This document shows, in pieces, positions 43,279 through 51,802 of a stretch of 64,000 nucleotides of DNA. The first letter of the stretch is position 1. Each line of letters opens with the position of its first letter. A program made the position numbers and the translations under genes. A model generated the notes under the pieces. The model was not told the DNA's origin. It was given only the letters and a program-made list of their open reading frames with translations, and searched no databases. This DNA is from an uncultured Oscillospiraceae bacterium (GTDB lineage: Bacteria; Bacillota; Clostridia; Oscillospirales; Oscillospiraceae), in the NCBI GenBank assembly GCA_934573735.1, contig CAKTMC010000002.1, positions 62,001-126,000 on the forward strand, written 5' to 3'.

Positions 43279-43440
43279 TCAAGGCGTCGACAAAGTTCGA
43301 CGCCTTGAAAACTTATTCAGGAGTATTCAAAAAAACTCCTGAATAAGCTTGGATTGAACGCAGAAAGGGGACTCCCGTCCCCTCTCTGCACTCTCCCCAT
43401 GCAATTCTATACATTGCCGACAGCTTTGTCTACAGGCTCT
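43279..43440 (-). repeat. Structured ~165-bp repeat element, copy 3 (inverted)
   Basis: Reverse-complement orientation relative to the copies at 7384 and 20865. All hairpins are kept: TTCAAGGCGTCGA/... at 43278-43310, CTTATTCAGGAGT at 43313-43347, AGAAAGGGGA...TCCCCTCTCT near 43362-43388. It again lies between convergent genes and between two identical terminator hairpins. Confidence 0.85.
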
Positions 43441-43470
43441 AGCCAAGCGGAAAAATCCGCTTGGCTTTTT
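43441..43470. terminator. Terminator hairpin, right copy, flanking repeat element copy 3
   Basis: Perfect copy of 43253-43278, here followed by TTTTATT. Confidence 0.85.
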
Positions 43471-43489
43471 ATTCCAATTCCTGCCTCGA

Positions 43490-43852
43490 TCAGCCGACAA
43501 AGCCGACGGCGATATCCGGGCAGCGGCTCGAGATGCACTCAAGCGCCGCGTCAAAGGCCTTCTCGTCCTCGCCTAAAAGGTCGGCGATCTCCTTGCCCTC
43601 GCGGACAAAGACTACACGGAAATATTGAAATGTCGATTTTCCGCAGCATAGCTTGCCGGTTACCTCGTGAATTCGGATAAATACCCGGTCAAAATCCGAG
43701 TACGCCAAAAACACCGTCGCAAAGCCGTCGCGGTAAAATACCCCGAGATTCCCTACACGAAGCTTGTCAAAAAGCTCCGCCTGCTCGTAGTCCGCGTTGA
43801 GCTTATCAAGCTCAAAACTCTTGTTAAATACACGAAAATGCTTTTTACCCAT
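43490..43852 (-). CDS. Hypothetical protein
   Basis: 120 residues, soluble, mixed alpha/beta with several aromatic residues (GVFYRDGFATVFLAYSDFDRVFIRIHEVTG) and a cysteine pair (KLCCGKS). No motif that I recognise. Its AT-rich upstream region starts a divergent pair with the gene at 43938. Confidence 0.6.
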   Translation of the reverse strand: MGKKHFRVFNKSFELDKLNADYEQAELFDKLRVGNLGVFYRDGFATVFLAYSDFDRVFIRIHEVTGKLCCGKSTFQYFRVVFVREGKEIADLLGEDEKAFDAALECISSRCPDIAVGFVG

Positions 43853-43937
43853 AAATAACCCCCTTATAATTATATTCCGATACGAATAGTCCTTCGGTTT
43901 TTAATCTATAATAATTAAAAAACCGGAGGCTTTTAAC

Positions 43938-44390
43938 ATGAAAAAATATCTTAGCCCCGCCATGAGCCTGCTTGCCGCGCTACTCCTGATTTTTGCCGGG
44001 ATGTATGTGTATTCCCGCCCCGAGAGTACGGCGACCGAGCCGACGGCGGTGAAGAATATAGTAATCGACTCCTTGACGCTCGATAAGTGCGGCGGCAAAA
44101 GCTGCTATATTCTGCGCGATACGGCGGGGACGGAGTATGTTTTCTCCCGTCTGCCCGAGAGTCTGCGCTCCAGACACCTCGGCGGAGAAACGGCGGAGAT
44201 ACGCTATTCTCTGAGCGGCGGAGTGAAAACCCTGCGCCAGCTCAGCATAAACGGCGAGAGGCTATTATACGAAAGGCAAAACGGCGGCCCCGCCCTTGCT
44301 CATATCGCGGGAGCCGTGATAATAAGCCTCGGCTTCCTGCTGCTCTGGCTTTTCGTAAGCCTGCTTACCCGAGCTAAAAAGACTGAGTAA
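43938..44390 (+). CDS. Hypothetical membrane protein with extracytoplasmic domain
   Basis: 150 residues, start preceded by CCGGAGG. Membrane helices near 8-25 and 121-141 enclose an extracytoplasmic segment with two cysteines (LDKCGGKSCYILRD) that could form a disulfide, and a short basic tail (LTRAKKTE). No family recognised. Its stop is one base from that of the convergent DUF1836 gene. Confidence 0.65.
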   Translation: MKKYLSPAMSLLAALLLIFAGMYVYSRPESTATEPTAVKNIVIDSLTLDKCGGKSCYILRDTAGTEYVFSRLPESLRSRHLGGETAEIRYSLSGGVKTLRQLSINGERLLYERQNGGPALAHIAGAVIISLGFLLLWLFVSLLTRAKKTE

Positions 44391-44391
44391 A

Positions 44392-44934
44392 TCAATGCTT
44401 GCGCTGCTTGTCGTCCTCGTCCGGGGTCAGAGCTCCGAGCATTGCCAGCGCCGCCGACTGCTCGCCCCGCGCGCGAAGCGCCGCGTATATCACCGCATCC
44501 GAAAGCTCCGTCTCCGCAAAGCACTGGTCGCCCGCCGCAGCGCAGCTTGTCTGCCGGTAGAGCTCACAGAAGCGGCCGTAAAGCTCCTCCTCGTTGCCGC
44601 TGTTCTGTGCGGCGGTGAATAGCTGCTGTATCGCCGCGATGGGCAAAATGGGCTTGAGCACGCACAGCAGCAGAAGATATGCCACATGCCGCCGGGAATA
44701 GCGCTTTCCCTGCGGTGCGGGGACGATTTTGACCTTTACATAGTTATTTATCATCGACGCGGTCAGCTTGCTGCCCTCGGGATTTGGCATACCCTCAAGA
44801 TATCTGCTGCACAGCGACAGCACCTGATCCATATAGAGCTCAAAATCCGGCAGCTCGTCCCATGCGGGGAGACGATGCTCCATAAGCTGCCGGCTGACAG
44901 CGGTTTTTACGCTTTTTTCATCCATAGTTTTCAC
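44392..44934 (-). CDS. DUF1836 family protein (putative DNA-binding regulator)
   Basis: 180 residues. LTASMINNYVKVKIVPAPQGKRYSRRHVAYLLLLCVLKPILPI is the hallmark of DUF1836, which resembles a MerR-like winged helix. A start at codon 4 (MDEKSV) is equally possible. It is divergent from the SGNH hydrolase gene, whose promoter carries an inverted repeat (45010-45044) that may be its target. Confidence 0.85.
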   Translation of the reverse strand: MKTMDEKSVKTAVSRQLMEHRLPAWDELPDFELYMDQVLSLCSRYLEGMPNPEGSKLTASMINNYVKVKIVPAPQGKRYSRRHVAYLLLLCVLKPILPIAAIQQLFTAAQNSGNEEELYGRFCELYRQTSCAAAGDQCFAETELSDAVIYAALRARGEQSAALAMLGALTPDEDDKQRKH

Positions 44935-44992
44935 CTCATATTTCTAAGATATCACATGGTTTCAAAAAACACAACTAAATTTTCAAAAACAC

Positions 44993-45044
44993 TTGACATA
45001 TCATGAAAACTATGTAATATAGTATTCAATACCAGATTACATAG
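44993..45044 (+). promoter_or_regulatory. Promoter and nested inverted repeats upstream of the SGNH hydrolase gene
   Basis: TTGACA at 44993-44998 is followed by TAATAT at 45015-45020 (16-base spacer). CTATGTAAT (45010-45018) is mirrored by ATTACATAG (45036-45044), and a smaller palindrome GTATT-C-AATAC lies in the middle (45022-45032). The outer dyad overlaps the -10, so a bound repressor would block transcription. Confidence 0.55.
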
Positions 45045-45061
45045 AGGCGAGGCAAGATGAT

Positions 45062-45733
45062 ATGGAAAGGATAATTATATTCGGAGACTCAATAATGCGC
45101 GGAGTGCTGCTGGAGGACGGAAAATACATATGCCCCAGCGAGGAGCGCCGTGTGCGGGAGGAGAGCACCGGGCTCGAAATCGAAAACTGCTGCAAGTTCG
45201 GCGCCACCATCGAAAAGGGGCAGAGCATCATCCGCCGCCGCATTGCAAAGGGCAATATGCCGGCGCGCTGTCTGCTCGAATACGGCGGCAACGACAGCGA
45301 TTTTGACTGGGCGGCGGTTGCCGCCGCACCCTATGGGGAGCACTGCTGCAAGACGATGCCGGAGCTTTTCATGCAGAAATACTCGGAGATAATCGCGGAG
45401 CTGCGCGCTGCGGGCTGTGAGCCGGTGCTGTCCACTCTGCCGCCGCTTTGCGCGGAGAGATATCTCAACTGGTTCTGCCGTGACGGGGTCGATAAGGACT
45501 CGGTGCTCATCTGGCTGGGCGAGGCTGATGCGATATACCGCTGGCAGGAGTATTACAGCCATCTTGTTGAGCACATTGCGGAGAAAAACGGCTGCGACGT
45601 CATGCATATGCGCGACGCATTTCTAAAGCAGCCGCTCAAGCCCGGAGACAGAATGTGTCTTGACGGAATTCACCCGAACCGCAAGGGTCAGGACGTGATT
45701 TACGCCGTCATACGCGAAAAATTTGGGGCTTGA
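45062..45733 (+). CDS. SGNH/GDSL-family hydrolase
   Basis: 223 residues. Block I reads IIFGDSIMRG (nucleophile serine), block III GGNDSDFDW, and block V DGIHPNRKGQ with the catalytic Asp and His. There is no signal peptide, so a cytoplasmic esterase is likely. Substrate unknown. Divergent from DUF1836. Confidence 0.88.
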   Translation: MERIIIFGDSIMRGVLLEDGKYICPSEERRVREESTGLEIENCCKFGATIEKGQSIIRRRIAKGNMPARCLLEYGGNDSDFDWAAVAAAPYGEHCCKTMPELFMQKYSEIIAELRAAGCEPVLSTLPPLCAERYLNWFCRDGVDKDSVLIWLGEADAIYRWQEYYSHLVEHIAEKNGCDVMHMRDAFLKQPLKPGDRMCLDGIHPNRKGQDVIYAVIREKFGA

Positions 45734-45787
45734 AATTGCGGCTCTATCGGTTATAATTTAAGAGAAAACACCGAGAGGAGACTGCGC

Positions 45788-47146
45788 ATGGACAAGCTTA
45801 ACATTTGCCTTATAAACGATTCCTTCCCGCCCGCTATCGACGGAGTTGCGAACGCCGTCACGAATTACGCCAAAATCATACAGTCCGAGCTTGGCCGCGC
45901 CACGGTCGTAACGCCCTTTTATCCCGAGGCGGACGATTCGGTCTTTGACTTTCCCGTGCTGCGCTATCCGAGCCTTGATATGACAAAGCTTGTCGGCTAC
46001 AGGGCTGGACTGCCCTTTTCGGCGGAGCTCATGGACAGGCTCGAAAAGCAGAGCTTTGACATTATCCACAGCCATTGCCCCATCACCTCCACGCTGCTTG
46101 CCCGCGCACTGCGCGACAGGATACACGCTCCGCTTGTTTTCACCTATCATACGAAGTTTGACATCGACATTGCAAACGCCGTGAAAAGCCGTGTCCTGCA
46201 GGAGGAGGCGGCAAAGCTGCTGGCGAAGAATATTTCGGCCTGTGACGAGGTCTGGACGGTAAGCCGCGGCGCGGGAGAGAACCTTCACAAGCTCGGCTAT
46301 GAGGGGGATTATATCATCATGCCAAACGGCGTGGATTTCCCGCGAGGCCGGGTCGATGAGGCTCTTATCAAGGCCGCAACGGCGGACTATGAGCTGCCGG
46401 AGGGTGTGCCGCTGTTTCTTTTCGTCGGGCGCATGATGTGGTACAAGGGGATTAGAATAATCCTTGACGCACTGAAAATGCTGCGCGAGAACGGGCAGGA
46501 GTTTCGCATGGTGTTTGTCGGCGGCGGCAACGATAAGGACGAGATAATAGCCTATTGTGAGAGCCTCGGGCTAAGCGACCGGGTGCATTTCGTCGCGCCG
46601 ATACACGACAGGAATACGATACGCGCATGGTATTGCCGCGCCGATCTGTTTCTTTTCCCCTCAACCTTTGATACAAACGGGCTTGTCGTGCGCGAGGCGG
46701 CGGCCTGCGGTCTGGCAAGCGTGCTCGTTGCGGGGAGCTGCGCTGCGGAGGATGTGAGCGACGGAGTCAACGGCTTTTTAATCGAGGAAAACGCTGCGTC
46801 CATGGCGGCGATGCTTGAAAAGCTCTGCGTGAACATCGGCAGGGCGCACGAGGTCGGAGAAAACGCCCTGCGCGATATCTATATGTCATGGGAGGACGCG
46901 GTGCGCCGCGCCTATGAGCGCTACGCGGTAGTGATAGACAATTACAGGAGCGGGCGGTGCAGACCGAAGGAGCAGCTTTCGGACGAGTTTATTCATGCGG
47001 TGGCGAAGAATATGGATGCGGCTAACCGTAACCGTCAGCGGCTTCTGAGCCTGCGTGACGAGCTGAAATCCGAGCTTGAGGAGGATAAGCAGCAGCTTAT
47101 AAGCGTATGGGATGAGCTTACGCAGTATATGGACAGATTTCTGTGA
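45788..47146 (+). CDS. Glycosyltransferase family 4 protein
   Basis: 452 residues, GT-B fold. N-terminal domain: NDSFPPAIDGVANAVTNYAKII and HSHCPITSTLLARAL; C-terminal domain: LFVGRMMWYKGIRIILDALKML and the nucleotide-sugar motif FPSTFDTNGLVVREAAACGL (EX7E type). The domain order resembles alpha-glucosyl/mannosyl-diacylglycerol synthases. About 70 extra helical residues end the protein. Product unknown. Confidence 0.9.
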   Translation: MDKLNICLINDSFPPAIDGVANAVTNYAKIIQSELGRATVVTPFYPEADDSVFDFPVLRYPSLDMTKLVGYRAGLPFSAELMDRLEKQSFDIIHSHCPITSTLLARALRDRIHAPLVFTYHTKFDIDIANAVKSRVLQEEAAKLLAKNISACDEVWTVSRGAGENLHKLGYEGDYIIMPNGVDFPRGRVDEALIKAATADYELPEGVPLFLFVGRMMWYKGIRIILDALKMLRENGQEFRMVFVGGGNDKDEIIAYCESLGLSDRVHFVAPIHDRNTIRAWYCRADLFLFPSTFDTNGLVVREAAACGLASVLVAGSCAAEDVSDGVNGFLIEENAASMAAMLEKLCVNIGRAHEVGENALRDIYMSWEDAVRRAYERYAVVIDNYRSGRCRPKEQLSDEFIHAVAKNMDAANRNRQRLLSLRDELKSELEEDKQQLISVWDELTQYMDRFL

Positions 47147-47165
47147 GGGAAGTTAATATTGAATG

Positions 47166-47195
47166 AAAGCGACGTCGGAAACGGCGTCGCTTTTT
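47166..47195 (+). terminator. Terminator after the glycosyltransferase gene
   Basis: AAAGCGACG and CGTCGCTTT form the stem, followed by TTTTTG. Confidence 0.8.
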
Positions 47196-47217
47196 GCTGT
47201 AGAGGAGAAGCTAAAAT

Positions 47218-47555
47218 ATGGGCAGCACCTTGCGGAGCGAGGTTTTGGGGACGGGGGACGCGGATTCCCACGACCAGTGTGAGCACTGGTCTCGGAATGA
47301 CGGCGGTGGACTTTTACAGATTGCGCCAATTTCTTCATTGTGCGTTTTATAAAGGTCATAATATATCCTGCGTCCTCGGCTTCCCCTTTAGGGGGAGCTG
47401 TCACGAAGTGACTGAGGGGGCGCCCGCAGCCAAAATCACGGCAGGATTTAACCCTGCTCCGTGTCCAACATCGGCGCCACCATCGCCCAGTGTGCGCACT
47501 GGGCACTTCCCCCTAAAGGGGGAAGCTTGAGCATGGGCAGCGCCCTGCGAGCAAA
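47218..47555. repeat. Hairpin-rich non-coding repeat region
   Basis: About 340 bases without a credible gene. Similar direct repeats (GGGCAGCACCTTGCGGAGC at 47220 and GGGCAGCGCCCTGCGAGC at 47534) flank it. Inside are GACCAGTG/CACTGGTC (47270-47289), a CTTCCCCTTTAGGGGGAGC segment followed by GTCACGAAGTGAC (near 47380-47412), GCCCAGTG/CACTGGGC (47484-47504) and CTTCCCCC/GGGGGAAG (47507-47527). The 'GGGGGAGCTGTCACGAAGTGAC' type of sequence is a familiar dispersed repeat of gut Clostridia. The remainder of the gap up to 47600 shows nothing else. Confidence 0.6.
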
Positions 47556-47606
47556 GAAAAGCGCGAGAGCGGCTAATAAAATAGTCCAAAAATTTCACAA
47601 AGCGGC

Positions 47607-47644
47607 TTGACATGGAAAAAAACAAATGATATCATATTGATATC
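47607..47644 (+). promoter_or_regulatory. Promoter with palindromic operator for the SPFH-ABC operon
   Basis: TTGACA (47607-47612) and TATCAT (47630-47635) are 17 bases apart. A perfect palindrome, GATATCA-TAT-TGATATC (47628-47644), overlaps the -10. A ribbon-helix-helix protein encoded in the operon (48700-48897) is a candidate to bind it. Confidence 0.7.
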
Positions 47645-47666
47645 AAAAAGAAGGAGGAGAATAAAA

Positions 47667-48695
47667 ATGACAGATAAAATACTTAACAATAAAAAGCACG
47701 GTATGCCCGCGCTGATAATTATTGCCCTGCTCTATGCCGTAAGCATTGCCATTATGGTAGTCGGCGGCATCGGCATGGACAAGGGCTCCACGATCGGGAC
47801 GGTGCTTTTCGTCATCGGCTGCATCTGGGTCTGCGTCGGCTGGGTGCCGATCATCGGCCTGAAGGTACTCAAGCCGCAGGAGGCGCTGGTTCTGACCCTG
47901 TTCGGCAACTACATCGGTACGCTGAGAGGCGAGGGCTTTTACTACGTCAACCCCTTCTGCATCGGGGTCAATCCCGCGGCAAAGACCAAGCTCAACCAGA
48001 GCGGCGACGTTGACGGCGGCAGCGCCGGAAAGAACCTGTCTGTAAACCTTGCCGGTCCCGGCAGCTCGGCGCAGAATGAGAGCAAGAAGATATCCCTCAA
48101 GGTCATGACACTGAACAATTCCCGTCAGAAGATAAACGACTGCCTCGGCAACCCCATCGAAATCGGCATTGCCGTCATGTGGCGCGTGGTGGACAGCGCA
48201 AAGGCCGTGTTCAACGTCGATAACTACAAGGAGTATCTCTCGCTCCAGTGCGACAGCGCGGTCAGAAACATCGTGCGCATATACCCCTATGACGTTGCGC
48301 CCGGCGTGGACACCACCGGCGACGGTCTGGCGGACGAGGGCAGTCTCCGCGGCTCGAGCGAGACGGTCGCCTCCCGTATCCGCGACGAAATACAGCAGAA
48401 GGTCACGGATGCCGGCATTGAAATTCTTGAAGCCCGTATAACCTATCTGGCATACGCTCCCGAAATTGCCGCCATTATGCTCCAGAGACAGCAGGCCTCC
48501 GCGATAATCGACGCGCGCAAGATGATTGTTGACGGCGCGGTCGGCATGGTGGAGATGGCGCTGTCACGGCTTGAGGAGAGCGGCTCGGTGCAGCTTGACG
48601 AGGAACGCAAGGCGGCCATGGTATCTAACCTCCTTGTGGTGCTCTGCGGCAACCGCGATGCACAGCCCATCGTCAACTCCGGCAGCCTATACTGA
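47667..48695 (+). CDS. SPFH/Band 7 domain membrane protein
   Basis: The ATG at 47667 follows AAGGAGGAG; the frame upstream to 47607 overlaps the promoter. 342 residues: two membrane helices (about 15-33 and 41-62), then the SPFH domain (VLKPQEALVLTLFGNYIGTLRGEGFYYVNPF, IGIAVMWRVVDSAKAVFNVDNY) and a helical region with AEIAAIMLQRQQASAIIDAR. Such proteins organise membrane microdomains. First gene of an operon with an RHH regulator and an ABC exporter-like pair. Confidence 0.92.
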   Translation: MTDKILNNKKHGMPALIIIALLYAVSIAIMVVGGIGMDKGSTIGTVLFVIGCIWVCVGWVPIIGLKVLKPQEALVLTLFGNYIGTLRGEGFYYVNPFCIGVNPAAKTKLNQSGDVDGGSAGKNLSVNLAGPGSSAQNESKKISLKVMTLNNSRQKINDCLGNPIEIGIAVMWRVVDSAKAVFNVDNYKEYLSLQCDSAVRNIVRIYPYDVAPGVDTTGDGLADEGSLRGSSETVASRIRDEIQQKVTDAGIEILEARITYLAYAPEIAAIMLQRQQASAIIDARKMIVDGAVGMVEMALSRLEESGSVQLDEERKAAMVSNLLVVLCGNRDAQPIVNSGSLY

Positions 48696-48699
48696 TAAA

Positions 48700-48897
48700 A
48701 TGGCGGGAAAAAAGCAAGTTCCGCTGCGGCTGTCCGCAAAGCTCTATGAGGCTATTGCGGCATGGGCCGAGGATGATTTCCGCTCCGTCAACGGGCAGAT
48801 AGAGTATTTGTTGACGGAGTGCGTGCGGCAGCGGAAGAAAAACGGAAAATATGTTTCCGAAACGCTTGACGAGCCCATCGAGCTGGACATTCAGTGA
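48700..48897 (+). CDS. Ribbon-helix-helix (Arc-like) small DNA-binding protein
   Basis: 65 residues starting 4 bases after the SPFH stop. KKQVPLRLSAKLYEAIAAWAEDDFRSVNGQIEYLLTECVRQRKK has the strand-helix-helix pattern of Arc/MetJ proteins (beta strand VPLRLS, then SVNGQIEYLL). The C-terminus is acidic. Its gene is inside the operon whose promoter carries a palindrome, so autoregulation is a reasonable inference. Confidence 0.8.
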   Translation: MAGKKQVPLRLSAKLYEAIAAWAEDDFRSVNGQIEYLLTECVRQRKKNGKYVSETLDEPIELDIQ

Positions 48898-48919
48898 TAT
48901 TATAAACTGGGGAGAAGAA

Positions 48920-49633
48920 ATGCTTAAAATAGAACATCTTACTAAGACCTACGGCGACAAGAGGGCTGTGGACGACCTGACGCTGCATATCGCGCCGGGG
49001 GAGATATACGGCTTTATCGGGCATAACGGCGCGGGCAAGACCACGACGATAAAGGCCTGCGCGGGCATATTGCAGTTTGACGCGGGGGAGATATACGTTG
49101 ACGGGCTTTCCGTCAAGCGCGAGGCGCTGGAGTGCAAGCGGCGTATGGCGTACATTCCCGATAATCCCGATCTGTACGAATTCTTGAGCGGGATAAAGTA
49201 TCTAAATTTTATTGCCGATATATTCTGCGTCCCCGCCGAGCTGCGCCGTGAAAGAATAGCTAAGTATGCGGATATCTTCGGCTTGACCGAGGATCTGGCA
49301 CAGCCCATTTCCGCGTACTCGCACGGCATGAAGCAGAAGCTTGCGATCATCTCCGCATGGCTGCACGCGCCGAAGCTTATTATCATGGATGAGCCCTTTG
49401 TCGGTCTTGACCCGAAGGCGGCGCACCAGCTCAAGCAGATGATGCGTGAGCACTGCGACGCGGGCGGCGCGATATTCTTCTCGACACACGTTCTTGAGGT
49501 CGCCGAAAAGCTCTGCGACAAGGTTGCGATAATCAAGAACGGCCGGCTCATTGCAAGCGGCGGCATGGAGGAGGTCAAGGGCGACTCCTCGCTTGAGGAT
49601 GTGTTCCTCGAACTGGAGGGCGACAATGCTTAA
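48920..49633 (+). CDS. ABC transporter ATP-binding protein
   Basis: 237 residues from the ATG at 48920 (GGGGAG upstream). Walker A GHNGAGKTT, signature YSHGMKQKL, Walker B LIIMDEPFVGLDPKA, H-loop FSTHVLEVAEKL. This is the DrrA/YtrB/EcsA-like class that pairs with a separate ABC-2-type permease. It overlaps the permease gene by 8 bases. Confidence 0.94.
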   Translation: MLKIEHLTKTYGDKRAVDDLTLHIAPGEIYGFIGHNGAGKTTTIKACAGILQFDAGEIYVDGLSVKREALECKRRMAYIPDNPDLYEFLSGIKYLNFIADIFCVPAELRRERIAKYADIFGLTEDLAQPISAYSHGMKQKLAIISAWLHAPKLIIMDEPFVGLDPKAAHQLKQMMREHCDAGGAIFFSTHVLEVAEKLCDKVAIIKNGRLIASGGMEEVKGDSSLEDVFLELEGDNA

Positions 49634-51215
49634 GGTACTGCTGCGTGTGCGCATGACGGCGCTTGCCAAGTGGTTTACCGGGGCAACCAAGAAGAAGGGC
49701 AGACAGAGCAGAGGCTCGATGATAGGCTTTGCCTTTCTCATGGTCTATGCCTTCGGCGCGGCAGGCTTCGGGATATGGCATCTTTTTGATTTATTAGCGG
49801 CGCCCTTTTATTCGCTGGGGATGGGCTGGCTCACCTATGCGCTGGCCGTCGCCATGGATTTTGGGCTTATGTTCATCGGAAGCGTCTTTTTTGCCAAGGC
49901 GCAGCTATTTGAGGCGCGTGACAACGAGCTGCTGCTCAGTCTGCCCGTGAAGCCCGGTGAGATCTTGATAAGCCGTCTTGTGATGCTGCTGGTGATAAAT
50001 CTGCTGTACAGCCTGCCGGTCGTGATCCCGGTCATCATCGTCCGCTGCTCGCTGGGCGCGGTCGGTGTGTATGAGGCTGCCGCGTTTATACTCGTGTTTG
50101 CTCTGCTGCCGTTTTTTGCGCTGGCGATATCCTCGCTGTTTGGCTGGATATTCAGCATAATCAGCGCGAAAATCAGCAAGGGGCGCGGTATCTTCGGGCT
50201 TATTATCAGCGTGGGCTTTATACTCGGCTATAGCTGGGTGATGGTAAGGCTCAATTCCGGGCTCATGGACGACGTGCAGTCTCACGCGCAGGCGATAGCC
50301 GACAAGGTGGGCGCCTCGTCTCCGCTGTATTTTATCGGTGCGGCGATAGCGCTCGGGCGCGGGGATCTACTGGCTATAGTCTGCGGCGTGTTCATCGCGG
50401 TGGCTGCTGCGGCGTATATTATACTGGAGCGCAGCTTTATCAGAACGGCGACAACGCGGCGCGGCGCTGCCAAAAACAGATACGTCGAGAAGCGCCGGAC
50501 GGCAAAAACGCCCGACTCCGCGCTGCTCGGGCGTGAGCTTGCGCGCTTCTTCTCAAGCTCTGCGTACATGGTCAATGCCGGACTCGGCGCGATAATGATG
50601 CTCATAGCGGCCGCGGCGCTTTTGATAAAGTCGGCGGAGATAAATGCGCTTGCTGCGAGTGCGAATATGCGTGAGCTGCTCTGTCCGCTGCTGCTTGCGG
50701 CGATATGCCTGCTCGGGAGCATGAACTTTGTCAGTGCGCCCTCCGTGAGTCTTGAGGGGCGGAGTCTCTGGATAGCGCAGTCTCTGCCGGTCACGCCTCA
50801 GCAGGTGCTGCGGGCAAAGCTCAAAATGCATATGTATATATGCCTTGTGCCGACGCTGCTTGTCTCGCTCTCGGCGATATATGTTTTGCGTCCCGGGGCG
50901 CTTGACGCGGTAGCGCTGATAGCTGCGCCGCTGCTGTTCGGCGTATTTACCGGAGTTCTCGGACTTATCGAAAATCTGCGTCATCCGAGTCTGGATTGGA
51001 GCAACGAGGCGCAGGCGGTCAAGACCGGGGTGGGGCTTCTTTTCACGATGCTGATAAGCTGGGCGGCGCTCATTCCGCCGATACTGCTGTGCGCGCTTGC
51101 CAAAATGGATTATAGGCTCTGCGCTTGGGGCTTCGTGCTGGCGATAGCCGTCGCCGACGCGCTTTTGTACCGCTGGCTCATGCGGCGGGGCGCTGAAATA
51201 TACGCGGCGCTGTGA
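49626..51215 (+). CDS. ABC transporter permease (ABC-2-like exporter subunit)
   Basis: The true start is the ATG at 49626, inside the ATPase gene. 529 residues with about 11-12 membrane helices in two halves and a basic cytoplasmic loop (TTRRGAAKNRYVEKRRTAK) between them. ARDNELLLSLPVKPGEILISRLVMLLVINLLYSLPVV and LEGRSLWIAQSLPVTPQQVLRAKLKMHM are duplicated coupling regions, typical of large fused ABC-2 permeases. Substrate unknown. Confidence 0.88.
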   Translation: MLKVLLRVRMTALAKWFTGATKKKGRQSRGSMIGFAFLMVYAFGAAGFGIWHLFDLLAAPFYSLGMGWLTYALAVAMDFGLMFIGSVFFAKAQLFEARDNELLLSLPVKPGEILISRLVMLLVINLLYSLPVVIPVIIVRCSLGAVGVYEAAAFILVFALLPFFALAISSLFGWIFSIISAKISKGRGIFGLIISVGFILGYSWVMVRLNSGLMDDVQSHAQAIADKVGASSPLYFIGAAIALGRGDLLAIVCGVFIAVAAAAYIILERSFIRTATTRRGAAKNRYVEKRRTAKTPDSALLGRELARFFSSSAYMVNAGLGAIMMLIAAAALLIKSAEINALAASANMRELLCPLLLAAICLLGSMNFVSAPSVSLEGRSLWIAQSLPVTPQQVLRAKLKMHMYICLVPTLLVSLSAIYVLRPGALDAVALIAAPLLFGVFTGVLGLIENLRHPSLDWSNEAQAVKTGVGLLFTMLISWAALIPPILLCALAKMDYRLCAWGFVLAIAVADALLYRWLMRRGAEIYAAL

Positions 51216-51247
51216 AAATAAAAAAGTCAAAAATTTTTCAAAACCTA

Positions 51248-51276
51248 TTGACAAACTCCGATATATTTGGTATATT
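51248..51276 (+). promoter_or_regulatory. Promoter of the tRNA-Asp/tRNA-Thr unit
   Basis: Consensus TTGACA (51248-51253), 17-base spacer, TATATT (51271-51276); the first tRNA begins 11 bases later. Confidence 0.88.
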
Positions 51277-51287
51277 AACGGAGCTGT

Positions 51288-51364
51288 GGCCGAGTAGTTC
51301 AGTCGGTTAGAACGCCGGCCTGTCACGCCGGAGGTCGAGGGTTCAAGTCCCTTCTCGGTCGCCA
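51288..51364 (+). tRNA. tRNA-Asp (anticodon GTC)
   Basis: 77 bases including encoded CCA. Acceptor GGCCGAG/CTCGGTC, anticodon stem CCGGC/GCCGG with loop CTGTCAC, T arm GAGGG-TTCAAGT-CCCTT. All arms fold. Confidence 0.97.
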
Positions 51365-51398
51365 CAAAGTATGCCCCTTTCTAAGGGGCATATACTTT

Positions 51399-51473
<75 letters not shown>

Positions 51474-51474
<1 letters not shown>

Positions 51475-51511
51475 AAGCTCCCGAAGTCGTAAGATTTCGG
51501 GAGCTTTTGTT
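51474..51511. terminator. Terminator after the tRNA pair
   Basis: AAAGCTCCCGAA and TTCGGGAGCTTT form a 12-bp stem, followed by TGTTTTG. Confidence 0.88.
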
Positions 51512-51558
51512 TTGCCCGGAATTATAAAAGCGACAGCAGTTACACCGCTGTCGCTATA

Positions 51559-51792
51559 TTATTTCTTTTTATTTAGTCGGAGTATGAGCTTCACAATAAG
51601 GCATATGAGGAGCACGACGGCGCAAATTACTGCCCAAATCAAAATACCCGTGTACCATGGGGCGCTTTGCATGGCATATATCTCGGGATGCGTCTTATAC
51701 CATAGGGCGGAATATAGTCCATATACAACATAAGCCGCAAAAATGAGAGCCATAATGATATTGATTATCTTATTCAGCCGCTTTTTCCACAT
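51559..51792 (-). CDS. Small two-helix membrane protein, unknown function
   Basis: 77 residues with membrane helices near 9-27 and 48-69 and basic termini (MWKKRLNK..., RLNKKK). GAGGG precedes the start, 10 bases after the rsmE stop, so it shares the rsmE transcript. No family recognised. Confidence 0.65.
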   Translation of the reverse strand: MWKKRLNKIINIIMALIFAAYVVYGLYSALWYKTHPEIYAMQSAPWYTGILIWAVICAVVLLICLIVKLILRLNKKK

Positions 51793-51802
51793 GGCGCTGC
51801 CC

